A stretch of 52,375 nucleotides of DNA. It comes from Lachnospiraceae bacterium P6B14 (lineage in GTDB: Bacteria > Bacillota > Clostridia > Lachnospirales > Lachnospiraceae). The notes beneath the pieces were generated by a model. It was not told where the DNA came from. It did no database searches and worked only from the letters and a program-made list of their open reading frames with translations. Positions within the stretch are counted from its first letter, which is position 1, and each line of letters starts with the position of its first letter. Location of the stretch: NCBI GenBank assembly GCA_000687695.1, contig JHWZ01000016.1:1-52375 (forward strand), read 5' to 3'. Both the position numbers and the translations under genes were made by a program. Shown here piece after piece: positions 1 through 9,155 of the stretch.

Positions 1-195
1 TAATTCCCTTGTCCATCCATAAAAACGATTGAATCCCTCTATATCGTTGTCGAAAACGAATACTTTTGTTGAAAGCTCTATCCCTCGGTAATCAAAAGCT
101 CTGGCATAATGCGTCCGGCTTCCGATATCGACTCCGATAACGAGAGTTGACTCTGATACTTGCAAAATCTTTTCGTTTTGTGTATAATTCTTCAT
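1..195 (-). mobile_element. IS110-family transposase, N-terminal part (runs off left edge)
   Basis: The minus strand reads from an ATG at 195 to the window edge without a stop. It begins MKNYTQNEKILQ and continues into VIGVDIGSRTHYARAF and then a YRGIELS segment. The GVDIG Asp is the first acidic residue of the RuvC-like DEDD nuclease domain of IS110-family recombinases. A good ribosome binding site (GGAGG) lies just upstream of the ATG. The family inserts through RNA-guided recombination and usually lacks terminal inverted repeats. Only 65 codons are visible, so completeness cannot be judged. It differs clearly from the transposase at the right edge, so the two are not copies of one element. 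Confidence 0.8.
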
Positions 196-320
196 ATGAG
201 GCCTCCGATCTGATTATTGGTTTAATCCGTCAAGATATACCTTAATCATATCGTAAGGTCTCATTTTTTTCAATTGGCACTTTTTAATGAATTACAGGAA
301 TGCTCCACATGTAATCTTAT
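196..320. other. AT-rich spacer upstream of the left IS110 transposase
   Basis: This 125-base gap separates the VOC gene stop from the IS110 start. It holds a short inverted repeat (ATTACA/TGTAAT, about 292-314) and a CCTTA/TAAGG hairpin nearer the transposase. Either the downstream end of the glycosylation operon or the end of the insertion element could lie here. No strong terminator with a T-run was recognised. Confidence 0.3.
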
Positions 321-716
321 TCATTTTTCAACCAACTCAATCAATCCAATTGATGTATCATACATAAAAACTACTCTTTTCTCTTCAAAAGCAACAGCTG
401 ACGCAGGTGGAACCATAATAGAGAATCCCCTTTTTTTCAAATACTCCATACCCTCCTCCAGATTTTCACAACAATAGCAGATGTGATATGGAATTGGTCC
501 CACTTTTTTCAGATATGTGTCTACCGGCGCATGGTCTCCGTTCGGAGCAACTATTTCAATCCTACAGCCGTCCTTTTCGCCAAATGAAAGGGAAACACGC
601 CTGTCCTCATCATTAATTACACTACCAAATTGATAACCAAGCAACTCAAATCGCTCACGAGCTTTTTCCATGTTACATACTGCATATCCAATATGATCCA
701 CCGTCAGCATTCCCAT
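321..716 (-). CDS. VOC (glyoxalase/methylmalonyl-CoA epimerase-like) protein
   Basis: A single vicinal-oxygen-chelate domain of about 130 residues. It shows the paired beta-alpha-beta modules: DHIGYAV near the N-terminus, RIEIVAP, then YHICY, and IELVEK at the end. The His, His and Glu positions match metal ligands of methylmalonyl-CoA epimerase-type proteins. Of the in-frame ATGs, 716 (MGMLTVDH) follows AGGAGG at 4 bases and 710 at 10 bases; the longer upstream reading would lie inside the preceding gene. It overlaps the end of the FkbH-like gene by about 13 bases, so the two are probably translationally coupled. In this context it may epimerise or isomerise an ACP- or CoA-bound acyl group, but that is inference. 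It is the last gene before the IS110 element. Confidence 0.75.
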   Translation of the reverse strand: MGMLTVDHIGYAVCNMEKARERFELLGYQFGSVINDEDRRVSLSFGEKDGCRIEIVAPNGDHAPVDTYLKKVGPIPYHICYCCENLEEGMEYLKKRGFSIMVPPASAVAFEEKRVVFMYDTSIGLIELVEK

Positions 717-2365
717 CTTACCTCCTGATAAAGTCCTGTGCTTTCCACCAGTTCTTCCACCCCGCACTCATAAACACGTTGCTCATTATTTTCTCCCTCG
801 TGATTAATTCGCACCAATTTAAATCCCATTCTATCATACAAATTATGAACCGGCGCATTTTTTTCCGTCCGATAATATGAAGCTGACACCCTGATAACGC
901 CAACTCTACGCAACCATTGCTTGACACAGGCCAGAATCTCATTCTCTGCACTTCGCCCCATCACGCGACAGCTCAATAAAAACGAGTCAATATAAGCCGT
1001 CTTATTCTCTCTTCGAATAATGAGGACTCCCGTCAAACCAAGATCCCCAAAACGATCACTCATCTGAATTGTAAATATCGTTTCAAACTCCTGTCGATGT
1101 ATCGAAAGAATATCCTGCTCTGAATATCGTCGTGTCGTCAAGTTAAACTGATTAGTCTTGTTAACCAAATGCACAACTCGTTTGATTTCATCCGCGCGCA
1201 TAACATGTATATCAATCACCATTTCAAGTTGACGGATATAGTCATCCAGCGACCCCGTTCGGGCACGGGTCCGACTTCGCTCGCGCTCCGCATGATACAT
1301 CGTTGTTTTCCCGACATCCTCCGCGGTAATATCAAGTGTAAAAAAGAACTCCTCATACAACTTTGAAACAGTGGACGGATACTCAGCCGGATCTACAGGC
1401 AGATCAATCACCGTGACCTCCGGATGAACTGCTCTCATTTTCTCCCTTTCAACCGGATTATCATCCAAAAAAACAAAAGAATCCAATGCGAGGTTCAACT
1501 CTTCAGAGATTTCAACAATATCGTCCGTCTTTTCGCTCCACCCTATGCATTCAGCTACAAAATCTTCTCTTTTTAATATCATATCAGGATGCGAAAAAAC
1601 TGGCGCTACATCTGACTCGTTATTCTTAGAAAGAATTGCCAATAAAACCCCTTGCTCTCGCATTCTACGAAGCAAGCGTTGTAAATCCTTATACGGCGCT
1701 CCTATTCCAGAGTCTGACAGCGCTATTCCTTCTATGCCATCTTCACCTATTACACCACCCCACAATGTATTATCGAGATCAACCAAAAGACACTTCTTTT
1801 TCCTTCCCTTAACCGCATCGATATAACGTAAAATCTCGTCGCTGATTCGTTTGTTTCCACTAACAGAATACGGAATTGAACCCATATACCACATCTTCTT
1901 TGAATAAAAAGAATCAAGTCCCAGTTCCGACGCCATCTCCGATATCGGAATCATATAGATTAAAAAACCATCTTTATGTAGTTTATTCACAGTCTCCCAG
2001 ATCAACGTCCTAGCAGATGCTGCCACATTTTCTCCTGAACCGATTTGGCACGGGAATCTATAACCTTCAGTAAAAATCACAAAAACTGTTGTTTGAGAAA
2101 ACCGATCCATCATCAACTCGATAGATGTGCACCACTCAGATACTCTGTCTAAAAGAAACGAATCCTCCTCCCATACTCTCTTACTCGCATCAGCGTGTAA
2201 AATCAAGGAAATCGAATCTGGACAAAACGAAAAAAGCAGAGATCCCTCATCTCGAATCTCCGACTGCCATGTATTAAAGCCTGCCGGCACGTACACCTCT
2301 GCTTTTTTTTGTAACTCAGCAGCGATCATATCAGACGTCACATTAGACAAAACGGCAATTCTCAT
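704..2365 (-). CDS. FkbH-like HAD-family protein (glyceryl-ACP forming type)
   Basis: About 553 residues, the usual size of full-length FkbH-like proteins with an N-terminal extension, a HAD core and a C-terminal GNAT-like fold. The HAD nucleophile motif DLDNTLW starts near residue 196, a SKNN motif near 246 and the FLDDNPVER motif near 299. The region from about 390 onward, with FGDLGLTGVLI and SCRVMGRSAE, is typical of the family. FkbH proteins take the glyceryl group from 1,3-bisphosphoglycerate, dephosphorylate it and load it on an acyl carrier protein. An ACP and a methyltransferase lie just upstream in the same transcript, which fits a (methyl)glyceroyl donor for a sugar amine. The ATG at 2365 is used here; a TTG sits one codon earlier. 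Confidence 0.88.
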   Translation of the reverse strand: MRIAVLSNVTSDMIAAELQKKAEVYVPAGFNTWQSEIRDEGSLLFSFCPDSISLILHADASKRVWEEDSFLLDRVSEWCTSIELMMDRFSQTTVFVIFTEGYRFPCQIGSGENVAASARTLIWETVNKLHKDGFLIYMIPISEMASELGLDSFYSKKMWYMGSIPYSVSGNKRISDEILRYIDAVKGRKKKCLLVDLDNTLWGGVIGEDGIEGIALSDSGIGAPYKDLQRLLRRMREQGVLLAILSKNNESDVAPVFSHPDMILKREDFVAECIGWSEKTDDIVEISEELNLALDSFVFLDDNPVEREKMRAVHPEVTVIDLPVDPAEYPSTVSKLYEEFFFTLDITAEDVGKTTMYHAERERSRTRARTGSLDDYIRQLEMVIDIHVMRADEIKRVVHLVNKTNQFNLTTRRYSEQDILSIHRQEFETIFTIQMSDRFGDLGLTGVLIIRRENKTAYIDSFLLSCRVMGRSAENEILACVKQWLRRVGVIRVSASYYRTEKNAPVHNLYDRMGFKLVRINHEGENNEQRVYECGVEELVESTGLYQEVRWEC

Positions 2366-2904
2366 CAAAATGCTATCCTCTCATATATCTTTCCGCTCCT
2401 CAAACGATACCATTCTTCCTTTGTTATCGAAAGATGAACTACGTCATATCTCTCACCATCTTTTTCAATTTCATTCAAAACAGTTTCAACAATTCTGCAG
2501 CCACATGCCTCATGTAACTTCCATACCCCCCTGTTAATCTTAAGAACCTCGTTATGAACTTCCTCAAATCCGAGTTTGTCAAAACAATAATCGTACAGAC
2601 TCATTTCCAAAGAAACGGCCAATCGCAAAGATCGTATTTCTGGAACCCCGATATAATATCCCCAAGAAGTATTCCGGTTATCATAATCTATATCAAGCAG
2701 ATCGATAACGCCCACCGGCACATCATCAATCTCAATCACCCAGTAGCGAGTACTTCTGTTCTCTTTTAACGAGTGAAACCAAGCAAGCTGCTTTTCCATA
2801 GTCAACTCCGGGCTGGTATTCATGTATCGGTTAACTGAACCCGACATCCTCCAACGCATGATCATCTCCAAATCATCTTGCATTATGTCTCTAACCTTAA
2901 TCAA
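2365..2904 (-). CDS. pseH: GNAT N-acetyltransferase, PseH-like
   Basis: A single GNAT domain of about 180 residues. It opens with IKVRDIMQDDLEMIMRWR, contains WVIEIDDVPVGVIDL and ends with a typical acetyl-CoA-fold region (LGFEEVHNEVLKINRGVWKLHE). This pattern matches PseH, which acetylates the 4-amino group of UDP-4-amino-4,6-dideoxy-L-AltNAc in pseudaminic acid synthesis. The TTG at 2904 directly after the ACP stop, behind a GGGGGT stretch, gives the usual N-terminus; an ATG at 2934 would overlap the ACP by 29 bases. It sits between an ACP and FkbH, so it might instead transfer the ACP-bound acyl group. Family is confident; substrate is not. Confidence 0.72.
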   Translation of the reverse strand: MIKVRDIMQDDLEMIMRWRMSGSVNRYMNTSPELTMEKQLAWFHSLKENRSTRYWVIEIDDVPVGVIDLLDIDYDNRNTSWGYYIGVPEIRSLRLAVSLEMSLYDYCFDKLGFEEVHNEVLKINRGVWKLHEACGCRIVETVLNEIEKDGERYDVVHLSITKEEWYRLRSGKIYERIAF

Positions 2905-2905
2905 C

Positions 2906-3124
2906 TCACACCCCCGCCTTCTCAAACAAATCACCTATTGTGGTAATCTCGATGGCCTGATCCAAAGGAATAGAAATCCCCATTTTTTCCTCCAAATCAC
3001 CAATGATTAAAATATGAGCGATCGAATCCCAATTCTTAATATCTTCAATTCTAGTATTCTCATCGATTGTATCATCTTCAATTTCTAACTTATTCTTTAT
3101 CAACTCAATTATTTGATTTCTCAT
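2906..3124 (-). CDS. Acyl carrier protein 1 (next to FkbH)
   Basis: A small acidic four-helix carrier protein of about 72 residues. The serine for the 4'-phosphopantetheine arm is in NWDSIAHI, and the C-terminal half has the usual ISIPLDQAIEITTIGDL pattern. The ATG at 3124 is preferred because GGAGG lies 8 bases upstream; a reading from 3139 would begin within that signal. Its position directly ahead of the GNAT and FkbH genes suggests that it carries the glyceryl group. It is one of five carrier proteins in the window, and no phosphopantetheinyl transferase was seen to activate any of them. Confidence 0.85.
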   Translation of the reverse strand: MRNQIIELIKNKLEIEDDTIDENTRIEDIKNWDSIAHILIIGDLEEKMGISIPLDQAIEITTIGDLFEKAGV

Positions 3125-3210
3125 AACATTCACCTCCAACTAATCATTCAATCTAATAAACAACAACACATAAATGTAGTCAATTCGCATGTTTTTTCCC
3201 AAAAGCCACA

Positions 3211-4119
3211 CTATTCCATCATTTTCACAGCTACAACCGCATTGTCTGGCGTCAAGCACTTAATATCTCCAATAATTGGATACGCCAAAAACGATTCTTT
3301 CGAATACATGCAATCTCCAATAAACTCCAGGCTTTTTTTAGTAATTGGGTCGCATAAACAAGTATCATTCACTCCCTGTGACTCAAAATCAGCCTCTTTC
3401 TTAATAATCATTATCCCTGAAGGGTTTAGTGGGTTCATTTTTGCTTCAGATAAATAGGGCTCCCAAGAAACAATGTTATAACCAAGCATCTTAGCTGCCC
3501 CGTACAGATTTGTTATGTAGCCAAGGTTTTCCATTCGTTTTTTCCCTTCTTCATCAGCAAACTCATATGCCGGTTCAATTAATATTAAATAATCTCGAGT
3601 AACACGATACAACTCCTTCAAGAGCTCCTTTTCCTCTCCACCATTTGGTTCCATTGCATGAACAGTATAAACAATACTTATTGAATTGTCCGAATATGGA
3701 ATGTGAAACATATCGGCCACATACAGATCTGCCCCCTCCAAATATTCTTTATTCCCTTGTGCCAAACTCATAGCCGCCTTAATACGCGACCATGAAATGT
3801 CAAATCCCCCAACATAATCAAAGCGGAACGATAGTTGTTTAAGCAAAGACAACAAGCTAGTAGCCTCTCCAACGCCACATTCAACAATGCTTTTCTTTGG
3901 ACAATTAAGCTTATTAATAGTCTTTGCTAAGCCATTAATATAAAGATCGACATTATTAGGATCCTCATAATATTTTTCAGTGTAAGTTCCAGCTTGGAAA
4001 TCATAACTAATCATGATGTCTTCTATAGAGTTTTTGTTCCCATCTCTAATATGAGAAATGATATTCCCTCCATCCAAGTAAATATCCCTAATCCTGTTTA
4101 AAACTGCTTTTTTATCCAT
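3211..4119 (-). CDS. Class I SAM-dependent methyltransferase with Trm112-like tail
   Basis: About 302 residues. A Rossmann methyltransferase core starts near residue 75 with IVECGVGEATSLL (motif I), then GGFDIS, VADMFHIPYSDNSISIV and a YLILIEPAYE strand. The last about 60 residues (CDPITKKSLEF to YPIIGDIKCL) resemble the Trm112/UPF0434 type small domain fused to many sugar or lipid methyltransferases. It lies directly upstream of the ACP-GNAT-FkbH genes. This fits O-methylation of a glyceroyl group or of the sugar, as known for di-O-methylglyceroyl pseudaminic acid in Campylobacter; that link is inference. The gene and its neighbours to the right are visibly richer in A+T than the flagellar part. 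Confidence 0.75.
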   Translation of the reverse strand: MDKKAVLNRIRDIYLDGGNIISHIRDGNKNSIEDIMISYDFQAGTYTEKYYEDPNNVDLYINGLAKTINKLNCPKKSIVECGVGEATSLLSLLKQLSFRFDYVGGFDISWSRIKAAMSLAQGNKEYLEGADLYVADMFHIPYSDNSISIVYTVHAMEPNGGEEKELLKELYRVTRDYLILIEPAYEFADEEGKKRMENLGYITNLYGAAKMLGYNIVSWEPYLSEAKMNPLNPSGIMIIKKEADFESQGVNDTCLCDPITKKSLEFIGDCMYSKESFLAYPIIGDIKCLTPDNAVVAVKMME

Positions 4120-4208
4120 AGTCTTCTACCTCATCTTTTTCTGGTATACATTTTTACTGTTATTATTTAAACAAAAAAACCACTAACAAATGCTTCTTTA
4201 ATTAGAAC

Positions 4209-5465
4209 TCATGATTCGTCATTCAAAAACACATAATGATCATGCGTTCCATTTCTCTTCTCTTCTGGTGGCAAAACCATATAGTCATTGTATATACTCT
4301 TCAAAAAGTAATCATATCCATTGGGAACCCGTAATTCTGTATCTTCAAATCTCATTCTGAGAAATGATGAAAAGTAAGAATGTTCTGTGACATCTTTTAT
4401 TAAATCAATACCTCCAAACGGGGTTACATAGCGAGAAGAATCAAAGTCATATCTCAATAATTCATTTATAAGTTCATTTATCAAAACCTTTCTCTTCTCA
4501 GTATCATTGTAATTCATTAGTATCCTAATCTCCATCTCTCGTACTGATCTTAAATACTCAGCACATTCTTCAGAATCATCTGGCAGCCCGATCAAAGGAT
4601 AAACATCTGCAGGAATCCCACATGTCATCTGAGGGATCTGATTCATTTCGCATGTATAAGAATTATCCGAAAGGACTGCTGTCGCATTTGGAAAGACAAC
4701 ATCCCGACTAAATAAGCAATAAAGAGAATATCTCTTGTCTTGGTCAAATACATCATTCCATTTCTGCATCTCTTTAAACGGAACAAACAAGTCAACATCG
4801 TCATCCCAAGGGATAAAGCCCTGATGTCTAACTGCTCCAAGAAGCGTACCATAAGCTAAAAAATATCTAAGTTCAAACTCATTCGCATAATCATCCATCC
4901 TTTTCATCATAGAAACAAGTTCACTTTTCATTAACTGACTGCCAATCCTTGCATGACCCATCCGATCAACATGATGAAACGAATTCCCATTCAAGCACAA
5001 GTCAACAACCACAAAAATGTGTTTATTTAATCTATACCCCATAGATTTTAATTGATTAATCATTTCCATTTCACGTGCCGAAGCAATCAAAACTCTTACA
5101 CTATCATCAAAGTTCGACAAAACTTCATCAGGAGCAAACACACTATATCCAAAAGCGGATCTACCTTGTTTAAACTCATCGTTATCCAAAATACCACAGA
5201 TATGTACATCCGCATTGTCAAGCAAATAATAAAGTGTCATCCCCATAATAGAATTTGGACCAAAAAGCCATACATTACCATTATCTAAATAGCCACCGGA
5301 AGCTATCATCTTAATATTACAAATAGCCTCTTCTATAATACCATAAAAAATATTCATTTTATCCAACCGTTCTAGAGCGAATACTATCAAATGCAAAGCA
5401 CGACCTGCGCAAGAAACGTACCTACATAAGTTGGATATTTGTGTCGCTCTGTCAAAAATATCCAT
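4209..5465 (-). CDS. LicD-family phosphotransferase with N-terminal nucleotide-binding-like domain
   Basis: About 418 residues. The C-terminal part has the LicD signature GTLLGAVRHQGFIPWDDDVD near residue 205, with the acidic cluster that binds metal and nucleotide. LicD proteins transfer phosphocholine or related phospho-alcohols from CDP donors to glycans. Residues of about 60-150 form a Rossmann-like unit (VWLFGPNSIMG, GILDNDEF, VLIASAREMEM) of the type often found as a stand-alone or fused domain in polysaccharide loci. The start is uncertain: TTG at 5468, ATG at 5465 or an internal ATG at about residue 37 are all possible, and no strong ribosome binding site decides. It probably adds a phosphodiester-linked group to the glycan. 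Confidence 0.75.
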   Translation of the reverse strand: MDIFDRATQISNLCRYVSCAGRALHLIVFALERLDKMNIFYGIIEEAICNIKMIASGGYLDNGNVWLFGPNSIMGMTLYYLLDNADVHICGILDNDEFKQGRSAFGYSVFAPDEVLSNFDDSVRVLIASAREMEMINQLKSMGYRLNKHIFVVVDLCLNGNSFHHVDRMGHARIGSQLMKSELVSMMKRMDDYANEFELRYFLAYGTLLGAVRHQGFIPWDDDVDLFVPFKEMQKWNDVFDQDKRYSLYCLFSRDVVFPNATAVLSDNSYTCEMNQIPQMTCGIPADVYPLIGLPDDSEECAEYLRSVREMEIRILMNYNDTEKRKVLINELINELLRYDFDSSRYVTPFGGIDLIKDVTEHSYFSSFLRMRFEDTELRVPNGYDYFLKSIYNDYMVLPPEEKRNGTHDHYVFLNDES

Positions 5466-5512
5466 CAATCATCAATCAGCCCACATGTATTGAACTATTT
5501 ACTAGCTTAATT

Positions 5513-6511
5513 TCAAAGATTGATCCCACAATCTCTAATAAGTCTGTCTCTAATTTCATCCACATCTAACCAATCACTATTATTTCCAGAATCATATTCA
5601 AAACCATGTGGAACTTTTCTTCCGTTACGATAACAGCTGTTATTCTCAAACCAATCAAAATGTGGATAAATCACATAGTGTTTGTCGTATTCATACGTGT
5701 TATAAGAGTCTTCTCGAGAAATCATTATTTCATGTATTTTTTCACCTTCTCGAATACCGATTTCTTTTAGTTCACACCCAGGTAACATTGCTTTAGCTAA
5801 ATCAACTACACGAAATGATGGGATTTTTGAAATAAAAGTTTCTCCACCAATCGAATGCTTCAAAGCATATAAAACAAGGTCAATCCCCTCACGAAGGCTT
5901 ATCCAAAAGCGAGTCATAGCATAATCAGTGATAGGCAAACATTTTTCTCCGGACTCAATAATTTTTTGAAAGAATGGTATAACCGACCCCCTGCTTCCAG
6001 CAACATTACCATATCGTACTACTGAAAATCTAGTACCATTCTCTCCAGAATATGAATTTGCAGCCGTAAACAATTTATCTGATACAAGTTTTGTACCGCC
6101 ATATAAATTTATAGGATTCACTGCCTTATCTGTTGAAAGCGCAATTACCTTAGTGACGCCGACATCTAATGCCGAGTTTATCACATTCATTGCACCGTTA
6201 ATATTCGTTTTTATTGCTTCATTAGGATTATACTCACAAGTGGGCACTTGCTTTAACGCCGCTGCATGTATAACATAATCAACCCCATTCATTGCTCTCC
6301 GCAGCCTAGCCTCATCTCTTACATCACCAATAAAAAACCTAAGTTTGTCAGAATAATCCTTAAACATATTCTTCATCAAAAACTGTTTATACTCGTCTCT
6401 GGAATACACAATAATTCTATCCAAATTGTAGTTCTCTAAGACGCTAGAAACAAAATGATGACCAAACGACCCAGTGCCACCAGTAATTAATACAGACTTA
6501 TTGTCCAACAT
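5513..6511 (-). CDS. pseB: UDP-N-acetylglucosamine 4,6-dehydratase (inverting), PseB-like
   Basis: About 332 residues, an extended short-chain dehydrogenase. The NAD(P) motif GGTGSFG is at residues 11-17, HAAALKQVPTCEYNP near 82, STDKA near 126 and YGGTK at 137-141. These are the signatures of the FlaA1/PseB/CapE group, with Asp-Lys in place of the classical serine pair. PseB converts UDP-GlcNAc to the 4-keto-L-arabino sugar, the first step to pseudaminic acid. The ATG at 6511 follows AGAGGTGAT at a good distance; an in-frame ATG at 6520 has no such signal. The partner aminotransferase PseC is not in the window. The PseA-like gene immediately precedes it in the transcript. Confidence 0.85.
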   Translation of the reverse strand: MLDNKSVLITGGTGSFGHHFVSSVLENYNLDRIIVYSRDEYKQFLMKNMFKDYSDKLRFFIGDVRDEARLRRAMNGVDYVIHAAALKQVPTCEYNPNEAIKTNINGAMNVINSALDVGVTKVIALSTDKAVNPINLYGGTKLVSDKLFTAANSYSGENGTRFSVVRYGNVAGSRGSVIPFFQKIIESGEKCLPITDYAMTRFWISLREGIDLVLYALKHSIGGETFISKIPSFRVVDLAKAMLPGCELKEIGIREGEKIHEIMISREDSYNTYEYDKHYVIYPHFDWFENNSCYRNGRKVPHGFEYDSGNNSDWLDVDEIRDRLIRDCGINL

Positions 6512-6526
6512 GAGAATCACCTCTTT

Positions 6527-7663
6527 TCACTCACCAACTGTAAACTTCGGTTTCCATTTTCCAAATTCATCTTTATAAAACAGATCTGTATTAACAAATC
6601 TATCTACCACCGCCCAGAATTCATCTTTGGAAATCCCAATATAATCACACGCTTTATCTATAAAACACTCACCGCATTTTCCATCATATTCCTTCACATA
6701 CCATTTTGCCTCCTCTCGAGACAATCTACCTTCCCTTATATCATAACAGACCTGATCAGTCGTAGCTCCAAATCCAAATTTTAAATACTTAATCATTTGG
6801 TTGACCACATTTACATCCGAATCGACCGATGCAAAAATCCTATACCAACCCAAATCATGTAAGTCCACATCCGTCCTTCCTCTAAGTCCTCTTGCGACTG
6901 CAAAATCAGCATTCCCTGTTTGGGACCATTCCTTAACGTAATACTGAAGCCAAATTGCTCTAATACCTCTCTTTTTCATATCATTAATACTAGGCATCTG
7001 ATATGGATACATATCCTCTATATCTATATCTGTTCCACTGATTAGTTTTTCAACATCAAATCCATCTATAGTATTCAAATCAACAACATTAAAGGCATTC
7101 CCAGAAGTGTCCTGTCTTTCAGCAGTCCCTAATGTCAGTGCTGCATTTTCGCCTTGAATCACCAACGGAATGTTGTAATTATATGCAATTCTAAACGCAG
7201 ATGACCAAAGACAATACTCTGATGCAGCCATCAAATTCCCTTTTTCATAGAAGCACTTTTTTGAAAGTTTTCGAGCAATATTAGGGTTCACCCTAATTGA
7301 AATAATATCAAATCCCCCACTAATTCTTCCAAGATTATCAAGATTATATACTCCTGCTTCGGTGTTATCACCTGATGCGCAATTGACAAGCAAAGGGCGA
7401 AGCCCGAGCTTCTCTTTTGCATATACAGCCTGAAAAGTACTGTCTTTTCCCCCAGAAACTCCTATAACACAATCATAATAGTTACCTCGCTCTCTTCGTT
7501 CTTTTCTTGCCCAATCAGCTATCTCCTTTAGTTCCTCGTTCCGTTTATCCCAATTGATTTTCAATTTCTTTTCTTCATACAAGCACGCATAGCAGACACC
7601 ATCCTCATTGAAAACTATCCCAGGGCGTGTGTCGGGTTGTAAACATTTCCTACAGTATATCAT
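6527..7663 (-). CDS. pseA: N-acetyl sugar amidotransferase (PseA/WbpG type)
   Basis: About 378 residues. It begins with a zinc-ribbon-like pair, CRKC and CYAC, and then has the PP-loop ATP pyrophosphatase motif SGGKDS near residue 70. The rest (GENAALTLGTAERQD, GRTDVDLHDLGWYR, CGECFIDKACDYIGI) follows the N-acetyl sugar amidotransferase family. These enzymes turn an acetamido group of a sugar into an acetamidino group, as PseA does in Campylobacter flagellin glycan. In lipopolysaccharide loci the WbpG homologue works with HisH/HisF-like partners; none is visible here, which resembles the lone PseA arrangement. The ATG at 7663 lies 8 bases after GGGAGG. It is four-way compact with pseB downstream. 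Confidence 0.83.
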   Translation of the reverse strand: MIYCRKCLQPDTRPGIVFNEDGVCYACLYEEKKLKINWDKRNEELKEIADWARKERRERGNYYDCVIGVSGGKDSTFQAVYAKEKLGLRPLLVNCASGDNTEAGVYNLDNLGRISGGFDIISIRVNPNIARKLSKKCFYEKGNLMAASEYCLWSSAFRIAYNYNIPLVIQGENAALTLGTAERQDTSGNAFNVVDLNTIDGFDVEKLISGTDIDIEDMYPYQMPSINDMKKRGIRAIWLQYYVKEWSQTGNADFAVARGLRGRTDVDLHDLGWYRIFASVDSDVNVVNQMIKYLKFGFGATTDQVCYDIREGRLSREEAKWYVKEYDGKCGECFIDKACDYIGISKDEFWAVVDRFVNTDLFYKDEFGKWKPKFTVGE

Positions 7664-7668
7664 TTTCT

Positions 7669-9099
7669 TCACCTCCCAATAATTGTTTTTAGTGCTTTAT
7701 TTGCATTATAGACCGCATTTTTCTTGTATGGATAAGTCGGAGGAGAATACCCTTCCGCTTTAGGCAACAATTCAATTAATTCATCAACACTTTCAAACCA
7801 TTTTGCACATCCATTATCTACAAGCACTGCTTCGACATGGCTATTAGCCGCTTTCGAATAAATAAAAGCCATTTTATCAAGTTCAATAGAATCCTTTAAC
7901 GCTGTACTCATCGTACCGACAACGCAATAAGCTGAAGACACAAAATCAAAAATATCTCCATTTCTTCTTTCACCAACAACTACCACTGAAGAAGTAACCA
8001 AATCTGGATATTTTTCCCTCCAATTCTGTTCCTCATCCGGATGAAGTTTGAAAAGAACACTAAAATCACTCTCTTTCAAACGATCAGCCAAGTCAATTGC
8101 CACTTTATATAAATCCGTATAAACAGAACTATCTGAAATAAAAACAATTTTTTTCTTTCCCCTATTGGATTTATATTTCATTGTTTCCCTTACATGAGAA
8201 ATCCGATCTTCTACATACGCATTTCCAATAGCAAACAAATTCTCATTTGGAATTGGAAGATGCTTATAGTCACCATGAAGTATGGGCAGTTCTCCTCTAC
8301 ACCATCTATAACGACAACTCCCTTCAAGCGGATGGTCCAGTTTAGGATAGTAGTCCAAAATATGTGCCCCATTGCCATAATAATGTTCATATTCAATCGT
8401 AGCAATTCCTAGTTGATTAGCAGCCGCCATCAAGTATTGGTATGCTTGAAACTCTCCCATCATGAACACTATAGCTTTGGGTCTTATTTTTTTTAACAAA
8501 TGATAATAATACATCATAAATCTTTTTCTGTTCTGTGCGGCAGATATCACACATTCAAACAACCCCTCTCTATCGTTTTCTGTTAGCTTTATATTAAAGC
8601 TTTTCTCAATCATGCTAATAAACCCATTCACTCTACGATCTGTTTCTTTATCAATTCTAAATTTGCATGTCATTCCCCCTGGATTGAAATAAAAAACATT
8701 CTTTGTATTCACTTCACCCCACAAATTAATTCGGCTTCCTGGTTCCATAACCTGCCAACTATATTCAATTCCATCTACTAAACCATCAATATATGGACTT
8801 ACTCTTTCATTCCCTCTCCATACTCTTCTTGGATGATTCGCAAAAAGAACATCCGACTGCTTGCAATCAAAGTATCCGCCGTATTTAAAAAGCTTATACA
8901 ACGACTCATCTTCATTGCTTTTCAAAAAACTAACACTTCTCTTTGTTTCTTCATTCTTATAGTATCTTCGAATCAAAAACCAAACTTCATCTCTAATGTA
9001 CTCCCATACCGGAGCCCCTTTGATTCGCCAATTGAATAGGCCATGCTTCTTCTCGAATTCAACAAACCAACCATATCTATCTATTTCAATTTGATTCAT
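7669..9099 (-). CDS. Putative GT-B type glycosyltransferase of a surface-glycan family
   Basis: About 476 residues, with no signal peptide or membrane helix seen. The N-terminal half (FNWRIKGAPVWEYIRDEVW, FMMGEFQAYQYLMAAANQLG) and C-terminal half look like two Rossmann-like lobes. The later segment has KKKIVFISDSSVYTDLY, FKLHPDEEQNW and VGTMSTALKDSIEL, the pattern seen in CDP-glycerol/polysialyl-type GT-B enzymes, where HPDE lies in the second lobe. I do not recognise a precise family. It ends exactly in the ribosome binding site of the pseA-like gene, so the two are coupled. A role as transferase of the sugar made by the neighbouring enzymes is plausible but unproven. Confidence 0.55.
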   Translation of the reverse strand: MNQIEIDRYGWFVEFEKKHGLFNWRIKGAPVWEYIRDEVWFLIRRYYKNEETKRSVSFLKSNEDESLYKLFKYGGYFDCKQSDVLFANHPRRVWRGNERVSPYIDGLVDGIEYSWQVMEPGSRINLWGEVNTKNVFYFNPGGMTCKFRIDKETDRRVNGFISMIEKSFNIKLTENDREGLFECVISAAQNRKRFMMYYYHLLKKIRPKAIVFMMGEFQAYQYLMAAANQLGIATIEYEHYYGNGAHILDYYPKLDHPLEGSCRYRWCRGELPILHGDYKHLPIPNENLFAIGNAYVEDRISHVRETMKYKSNRGKKKIVFISDSSVYTDLYKVAIDLADRLKESDFSVLFKLHPDEEQNWREKYPDLVTSSVVVVGERRNGDIFDFVSSAYCVVGTMSTALKDSIELDKMAFIYSKAANSHVEAVLVDNGCAKWFESVDELIELLPKAEGYSPPTYPYKKNAVYNANKALKTIIGR

Positions 9100-9155
9100 T
9101 TTACACCTCTTTTTCTAAAATAATAAAACCATCCGTTTTTCAGCAAATAAAGCTA

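Noticed and set aside
3140-3210. TTGACT with a TTTATT box ahead of ACP 1 as a sigma-A promoter
   Set aside because: The -10 box is poor and the gene is closely preceded by same-strand genes.
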